16,386 nucleotides of DNA, from the NCBI GenBank assembly GCA_965652545.1, contig CBFGWV010000083.1:1-16386 (forward strand), given 5' to 3'. Source of the DNA: CBFGWV01 sp965652545. Lineage in GTDB: Bacteria; Pseudomonadota; Gammaproteobacteria; Competibacterales; Competibacteraceae. A model generated the notes under the pieces. The model did not search any database. It was not told the DNA's origin and worked only from the letters and a program-made list of their open reading frames with translations. This document shows, piece by piece, positions 12,234-16,386 of the stretch. Position 1 is the first letter of the stretch; each line of letters starts with the position of its first letter. A program made the position numbers and the translations under genes.

Positions 12234-14138
12234 ATGGCCAACGGCGACGACACCGGCCGGCTACGCATCCTCAAGCGCCAGCCCGACAGCCCGGTGGTGC
12301 GGCGAAAGGACAACAAGCGGGAGCGCGCCTTGTTTGGCGGCCGCGCGTTGATCGCCATGGCCCTGGCGCTGGGGGCGATGCTGACCTTATGGACCCGCCT
12401 GGCCTACTTGCAGGTGGTCAATCACGAACACTTCGTCACGTTGTCCGACGACAACCGGGTCAAACTCCAGCCGCTGCCGCCCACGCGCGGGTTGATCTAC
12501 GATCGCAACGGCGTGCTGTTGGCGGACAACCTGCCCTCGTATCGGCTGGAGATCACGCCCGAGGAGGTCAAGGACCTGGACGGCACGCTCGCGCGCCTGC
12601 GCCGGTTGATCACCATCAGCGACCAGGATGTTGTCCGGTTCGAGCGCCTCAAACGCAGCTCGCCGCGCTATCGCGGCGTTCCGCTGCGCTTCCGACTCTC
12701 GCAGAACGAGGTCTCGCACCTGGCCGTGCAACTGCACCAGATGCCCGGTGTGGACATACGCGCCGACCTGACCCGCTACTACCCGCTGGGTGTGCGGGCT
12801 GAGCACGTCATTGGCTATGTCGGACGCATCGACGAGGACGAGCTCAAGCGGATCGACGTGGCCGAGTACGCCGGGACGACCCACATCGGCAAGATCGGCG
12901 TCGAACGGGCCTACGAGCCGTTGCTGCACGGCAAAGTCGGCTTTCAGCAGGTGGAGACCAACGCCGCCGGGCGCGTGGTGCGGATACTGTCCAAGACACC
13001 GCCGGTACCCGGCCGCAACCTGTACCTGACGCTGGACATGCGGCTGCAGAAAGCCACCGAGGATGCCCTGGCCGGGCACACCGGTGCGATCGTGGCCATC
13101 GACCCGCGCAACGGCGATGTGCTGGCCATGGCGAGCATGCCCAGCTACGACCCCAACCCCTTCGTCAATGGCATCGATGCGGCCAGCTACCGCGCCTTGA
13201 ACGAGTCGCCGCATCGGCCCTTGTTCAACCGGGCATTGCGTGGCCAGTACCCCCCCGGCTCGACGGTCAAGCCGATCATTGGCCTGGGCGGCTTAGAAAC
13301 CGGCACGATCAATCGCAACTCCACCGTGTACTGCCCAGGCTTCTACCGATTGCCCGGCCAGAGACACCGCTTCCGTGATTGGCGTCGCGGCGGCCACGGC
13401 ACGACCGATCTGTCCAAGGGCATTGCCGAGTCCTGTGACGTGTTCTACTACGATCTGGCCTACAAGATGGGCATGGAGCGCATGCACGATTATCTGGGCC
13501 AGTTCAGCCTGGGGGTGCCCACAGGCATCGACCTGATCGGCGAGAAAGAAGGATTGGTGCCTTCGCCGGACTGGAAGCGCAAGGCACTGGACCAGCCCTG
13601 GTACGCCGGTGAAACACTCATTGCCGGTATCGGCCAGGGCTATATGCTGACCTCGCCACTGCAATTGGCCCAGAGCACCGCGATCCTGGCCAACCGCGGT
13701 GAGCATTTTCTGCCGCGGGTACTCCATGCCAGCGAGGACCCGAGCACCCGCGAGGTGCTGCGCGAGGCACCGCGCCAAGGTGCGAACATTCCCGTCGTCG
13801 ACCCGGTCAACTGGGAGCATGTCATCGCCGGCATGATCAGCGTGGTGCATGGCCAGCGCGGGACCGCACGCCGGATCGGCGAGGGTGTCGACTACCGAAT
13901 CGCCGGCAAGACCGGCACCGCGCAGGTGTTCTCGCTCGGGCAGGACGAAAAATACGACTCCAGCAAACTCAAGCGCGAACTGCACGACCACGCGCTGTTC
14001 GTTGCTTTCGCACCGGCGGACGATCCGCGAATCGCACTGGCGGTGATCGTCGAACACGGCGGCGGCGGCAGCACGACGGCCGCCCCCATCGCCCGGCGTG
14101 TGCTGGATGCGTTTTTCGACCTGGAGAGCCGCTCATGA
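12234..14138 (+). CDS. mrdA: Peptidoglycan D,D-transpeptidase PBP2
   Basis: PBP2 is the class B penicillin-binding protein of the elongasome. It crosslinks glycan strands polymerised by RodA in the periplasm and is the target of mecillinam. The 634 residues compare with 633 in E. coli. After a basic N-tail comes one membrane helix (about 37-58), then the pedestal domain with RGLIYDRNGVLLADN (from residue 85). The transpeptidase motifs are intact: SxxK at Ser-343 (STVK), SxD at Ser-400 (SCD) and KTGTAQ at Lys-559. Other family blocks are IGKIGVERAYEPLLHGKVG, AIVAIDPRNGDVLAMAS, and the DHALFVAFAPADDPRIALAV end. The ATG at 12234 has GGTGA seven bases upstream. The frame upstream to 11769 lies within mreD and is rejected. 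Its stop overlaps rodA by 4 bp. Confidence 0.97.
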   Translation: MANGDDTGRLRILKRQPDSPVVRRKDNKRERALFGGRALIAMALALGAMLTLWTRLAYLQVVNHEHFVTLSDDNRVKLQPLPPTRGLIYDRNGVLLADNLPSYRLEITPEEVKDLDGTLARLRRLITISDQDVVRFERLKRSSPRYRGVPLRFRLSQNEVSHLAVQLHQMPGVDIRADLTRYYPLGVRAEHVIGYVGRIDEDELKRIDVAEYAGTTHIGKIGVERAYEPLLHGKVGFQQVETNAAGRVVRILSKTPPVPGRNLYLTLDMRLQKATEDALAGHTGAIVAIDPRNGDVLAMASMPSYDPNPFVNGIDAASYRALNESPHRPLFNRALRGQYPPGSTVKPIIGLGGLETGTINRNSTVYCPGFYRLPGQRHRFRDWRRGGHGTTDLSKGIAESCDVFYYDLAYKMGMERMHDYLGQFSLGVPTGIDLIGEKEGLVPSPDWKRKALDQPWYAGETLIAGIGQGYMLTSPLQLAQSTAILANRGEHFLPRVLHASEDPSTREVLREAPRQGANIPVVDPVNWEHVIAGMISVVHGQRGTARRIGEGVDYRIAGKTGTAQVFSLGQDEKYDSSKLKRELHDHALFVAFAPADDPRIALAVIVEHGGGGSTTAAPIARRVLDAFFDLESRS

Positions 14139-15277
14139 GGGTGAGCTTCGTCGGCGATACCAGCGCCGTGGACCAAGGGCATACCGGCCCGCGCGGCCTG
14201 TTCGCCCGGATACATCTGGACGGCCCGTTGATCTTCGGCCTCATGGCCCTGGCCGCCTTCGGCCTGGTGGTGCTCTACAGCGCCGGCCGCCAGGACATGG
14301 ACCTGCTCACCCGCCAGGCCGTCCGCTTGGGGCTGGGCTTTGTCGTCATGGCCGTCCTGGCGCAGATTCCCACCCACCATTTTCGCGCCTGGACGCCCTG
14401 GGTCTATGGGGCCGGCGTGGTGCTGCTCGTCCTGGTGCTGGTCGCCGGGGATATCGGCAAGGGCGCTCAGCGCTGGCTGGATTTGAAGATCATTCGCTTC
14501 CAGCCCTCGGAGATCATGAAACTGGCCGTACCGATGATGGTGGCCTGGTACTTGGCCAGCAAGGCATTGCCGCCGCGCTGGTATCACTTGCTGGCGGGTT
14601 TCCTGATCGCTGCGGTGCCCTTGGTGCTGATCCTCGAACAACCCGACCTGGGCACCGGGCTGCTGGTGCTGTGTTCCGGAATTTTCGTCCTGTTCCTGGC
14701 CGGGATGAGCTGGAAGATCATCGGCGGTCTTGCCGCAGCCGCGGCCGCAGGCGCACCGCTGTTCTGGGAGCTGGGTATGCACGACTATCAGCGCCGGCGG
14801 GTGCTGATGCTGCTCGACCCGGAGTCCGACCCCCTCGGCGCGGGGTATCACATCATCCAGTCGAAGATCGCCATCGGCTCGGGCGGTATCTACGGCAAGG
14901 GCTGGCTCAACGGTACGCAGGCGCATCTGCAGTTTCTGCCCGAGAGCGCCACCGACTTCATCTTCGCCGTTCTGGCCGAGGAGTTCGGGTTGTTGGGTGT
15001 GTGCCTGCTGCTGGTGTTGTACCTGTTCATCATCGCCCGTGCGCTGTTCATCGCCTCGCAGTCGCGCGACACCTTCGGGCGCTTGCTCGGCGGCAGTCTG
15101 GCGCTGACCTTCTTCGTCTACGCCTTCGTCAACACCGGCATGGTCAGCGGCTTGTTGCCGGTGGTTGGCCTGCCCTTGCCCCTGATCAGCTACGGCGGTA
15201 CCTCGCTGGTGACCATCATGGCTGCATTCGGTATCCTCATGGGCACTCGTTTTCAGCCACGGCGAACTTCCCCTTGA
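14135..15277 (+). CDS. mrdB: SEDS peptidoglycan glycosyltransferase RodA
   Basis: RodA (mrdB) is the SEDS-family polymerase that makes glycan strands from lipid II during elongation, in complex with PBP2. The 380-residue polytopic protein has about ten membrane helices. Family blocks are RWLDLKIIRFQPSEIMKLA, EQPDLGTGLLVL, QSKIAIGSGGIYGKGWLNGT, the LPESATDFIFAVLAEEFGL loop and PLPLISYGGTSLV near the end. Asp-274 in TDFIF corresponds to the aspartate known to be essential in SEDS polymerases, so the enzyme should be active. The ATG at 14135 overlaps the mrdA stop (ATGA) and has GGAG upstream. The first ~25 residues (MRVSFVGDTSAVDQGHTGP and on) are a polar cytoplasmic tail, longer than in some relatives. 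The TGA stop overlaps the mltB start as TTGA. Confidence 0.97.
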   Translation: MRVSFVGDTSAVDQGHTGPRGLFARIHLDGPLIFGLMALAAFGLVVLYSAGRQDMDLLTRQAVRLGLGFVVMAVLAQIPTHHFRAWTPWVYGAGVVLLVLVLVAGDIGKGAQRWLDLKIIRFQPSEIMKLAVPMMVAWYLASKALPPRWYHLLAGFLIAAVPLVLILEQPDLGTGLLVLCSGIFVLFLAGMSWKIIGGLAAAAAAGAPLFWELGMHDYQRRRVLMLLDPESDPLGAGYHIIQSKIAIGSGGIYGKGWLNGTQAHLQFLPESATDFIFAVLAEEFGLLGVCLLLVLYLFIIARALFIASQSRDTFGRLLGGSLALTFFVYAFVNTGMVSGLLPVVGLPLPLISYGGTSLVTIMAAFGILMGTRFQPRRTSP

Positions 15278-16326
15278 CCCTCGTGCGCTTGCTTGCCGCC
15301 ACACTGCTGTCGTTCATGGCGCTTTCGGCCATGGCGCAAGGCTTCACCCCCAAACTCAGCACCGGCAACGATTCGACCGAGGCGCCGCGACCGGCGATCC
15401 CAGGCTCGTTGGCCGAACGCGACGACGTACGTGCGTTCATCGACGAGATGGTCGCACGCCACGGATTCGACCGCCGTTGGCTGCTGTCGGTCTTCGGCGC
15501 CGCGCAGGCGCGACCGGAAATCGTCGAGATCATGGACCGGCCGGCGGAAGGCAAGCCGTGGCACGCTTACCGGCGCATCTTCCTCACCGATCGACGCATC
15601 GCCCAGGGGCAGGCGTTCTGGCGCGACCACGCCAAGACGCTGGAACGCGCCCAGGCGACCTACGGCGTGGACCCGCAGATCATCGTCGCCATACTGGGCG
15701 TGGAGACCAGCTACGGCGACAACACCGGCGGTTTCAAAGTCCTCGAGGCGCTGTCCACCCTGGCTTTCGATTACCCGCGGCGGGCACCGTTCTTTCGCTC
15801 GGAGCTCGAGCATTTTCTGCAAATCGCGCGCGAAGAGGGCCGCGACCCTTTGACGATGAAGGGCTCGTATGCCGGAGCCATGGGCCTGGCGCAGTTCATG
15901 CCATCCAGCTACCGCGCCTACGCCGTGGACTTCGACGGCGACGGCAAGCGGGACTTATGGGAAAACCCGGTGGATGCCATCGGCAGTATCGCCAACTACT
16001 TGGCGGAGCATCGCTGGAGCCGCGGCGAGGTGATTGCCTCGCCCGCCCTGGTCAACGGCAATGCCTACCACAGCGCGGTGACACCGCGCTCGGATCTCAA
16101 GCTCAGGTATCGCTACGACGAACTGGCCCGTTTGGGTGTGGAGGCCTCAACCCCGATCGACGCCGGCGCGCCGACCATGCTGCTGGCCTACGAGACCGAA
16201 GCTGGCGATGAGTATTGGCTGGGCTTCACCAACTTCTATGCCATCACCCGGTACAACCGGAGCCCTTTGTATGCGTTGGCGGTGGTCCAGTTGGGTCAGG
16301 CGATCCGGCAGGGGGTGGCGGGGTGA
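15274..16326 (+). CDS. mltB: Lytic murein transglycosylase B family (MltB/SltB1-like)
   Basis: A family-3 lytic transglycosylase that cleaves the MurNAc-GlcNAc bond with release of 1,6-anhydro-muropeptides. The 350-residue protein has the predicted catalytic Glu-144 (LGVETSYGDNTGGF) and the FDYPRRAPFFRSELE block. KGSYAGAMGLAQFMPSSYRA follows, then an EF-hand-like loop from Asp-219 (DFDGDGKRDLWEN), the calcium site known in E. coli Slt35, and PVDAIGSIANYL. The signal peptide (LTLVRLLAATLLSFMALSAMA, then QG) lacks a lipobox cysteine. This copy is therefore predicted to be soluble and periplasmic, like Pseudomonas SltB1, which occupies the same place after rodA. The TTG at 15274 is chosen because it overlaps the rodA stop and starts a complete signal peptide. 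GTG at 15283 is an alternative. rlpA and dacA homologues usually follow and would lie beyond the window. Confidence 0.94.
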   Translation: MTLVRLLAATLLSFMALSAMAQGFTPKLSTGNDSTEAPRPAIPGSLAERDDVRAFIDEMVARHGFDRRWLLSVFGAAQARPEIVEIMDRPAEGKPWHAYRRIFLTDRRIAQGQAFWRDHAKTLERAQATYGVDPQIIVAILGVETSYGDNTGGFKVLEALSTLAFDYPRRAPFFRSELEHFLQIAREEGRDPLTMKGSYAGAMGLAQFMPSSYRAYAVDFDGDGKRDLWENPVDAIGSIANYLAEHRWSRGEVIASPALVNGNAYHSAVTPRSDLKLRYRYDELARLGVEASTPIDAGAPTMLLAYETEAGDEYWLGFTNFYAITRYNRSPLYALAVVQLGQAIRQGVAG

Positions 16327-16329
16327 TGG

Positions 16330-16386
16330 TTTTAAGTTTTAAGTTTTAAGTTTTAAGTTTTAAGTTTTAAGTTTTAAGTTTTAAGT
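16330..16386. repeat. Heptanucleotide tandem repeat (TTTTAAG)n
   Basis: Eight exact head-to-tail copies of TTTTAAG run from 16330 to 16385 and continue into the window edge, starting 4 bp after the mltB stop. The unit is one G in seven bases, in contrast to the GC-rich surroundings, and contains TTAA in every copy. No mismatch is seen in any copy, which points to recent expansion by slippage or to a purified array. The full length cannot be seen here. Confidence 0.97.

Noticed and set aside
14098..15273. Long N-terminal extension of mltB through rodA (apparent 742-residue protein)
   Set aside because: It reads rodA in the wrong frame. The real signal peptide begins at the TTG at 15274, so this is not a RodA-MltB fusion.
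13892..15304. 470-codon minus-strand open frame opposite rodA and the end of mrdA
   Set aside because: Antisense shadow, extremely rich in Gln, Gly, Ala and Arg, spanning two certain genes on the other strand.
16327..16386. CRISPR array or terminator at the right edge
   Set aside because: The 7-bp units have no spacers and no stem-loop, so this is a simple tandem repeat rather than a CRISPR array or an intrinsic terminator.
1..16386. Hidden defence, mobile or biosynthetic system
   Set aside because: Every stretch longer than 160 bp belongs to a recognised housekeeping gene or one of two small unknown genes. No transposase, integrase, toxin-antitoxin pair, nuclease cluster or attachment repeats were seen.

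Overview
The window is a GC-rich, gene-dense chromosomal segment of a gammaproteobacterium. The evidence is the divergent pairing of gatCAB with mreBCD, the order mreB-mreC-mreD-mrdA-rodA-mltB, an adjacent mpl-ubiX pair and an RluE-type pseudouridine synthase. A cytochrome c' gene at the left edge, together with this gene order, hints at the purple sulfur bacteria and their relatives (Chromatiales/Ectothiorhodospiraceae) or a pseudomonad-like lineage, but the genus cannot be fixed from the sequence alone. Nothing looks horizontally acquired: there are no transposases, integrases, CRISPR arrays, tRNAs or rRNAs.

Layout. Positions 1-407 (minus) hold the N-terminal part of a periplasmic cytochrome c', cut by the window edge. 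Positions 534-923 (plus) encode a small uncharacterised protein that runs tail to tail into the next block with only 6 bp between stop codons. Positions 930-9528 (minus) form one tightly packed ten-gene run. In transcription order it is gatC, gatA, gatB (tRNA-dependent amidotransferase), hslO (redox chaperone Hsp33), a small multi-pass membrane protein, mpl (peptidoglycan recycling ligase), ubiX (flavin prenyltransferase), a LON-domain protein, an alpha/beta hydrolase and rluE (23S rRNA pseudouridine synthase). Most junctions are 4-bp stop/start overlaps, many using GTG or TTG starts. A 129-bp divergent intergenic region (9529-9657) separates this run from the plus-strand cell-shape cluster: mreB, mreC, mreD, mrdA (PBP2), rodA and mltB, at 9658-16326. 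A 151-bp gap between mreB and mreC carries a hairpin-forming element. The window ends inside a run of 7-bp tandem repeats (TTTTAAG) just after mltB.

How the genes work together. MreBCD, PBP2 and RodA form the elongasome (Rod complex): RodA polymerises glycan strands, PBP2 crosslinks them, and MreB/C/D organise the machine along the cell cylinder. MltB cleaves glycan with release of anhydro-muropeptides. On the other strand, Mpl reattaches the recycled tripeptide to UDP-MurNAc, so wall growth, turnover and salvage flank one divergent promoter region. GatCAB converts Glu-tRNA(Gln) and/or Asp-tRNA(Asn) to the amidated forms. UbiX supplies prenylated FMN to a UbiD-type decarboxylase in ubiquinone synthesis.

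Novelty. This is essentially a housekeeping region. The points most worth a second look are the heptamer repeat array, the mreB-mreC hairpin element, the two uncharacterised proteins, and the pervasive translational coupling with alternative start codons. I found no sign of a new defence, mobile or biosynthetic system.
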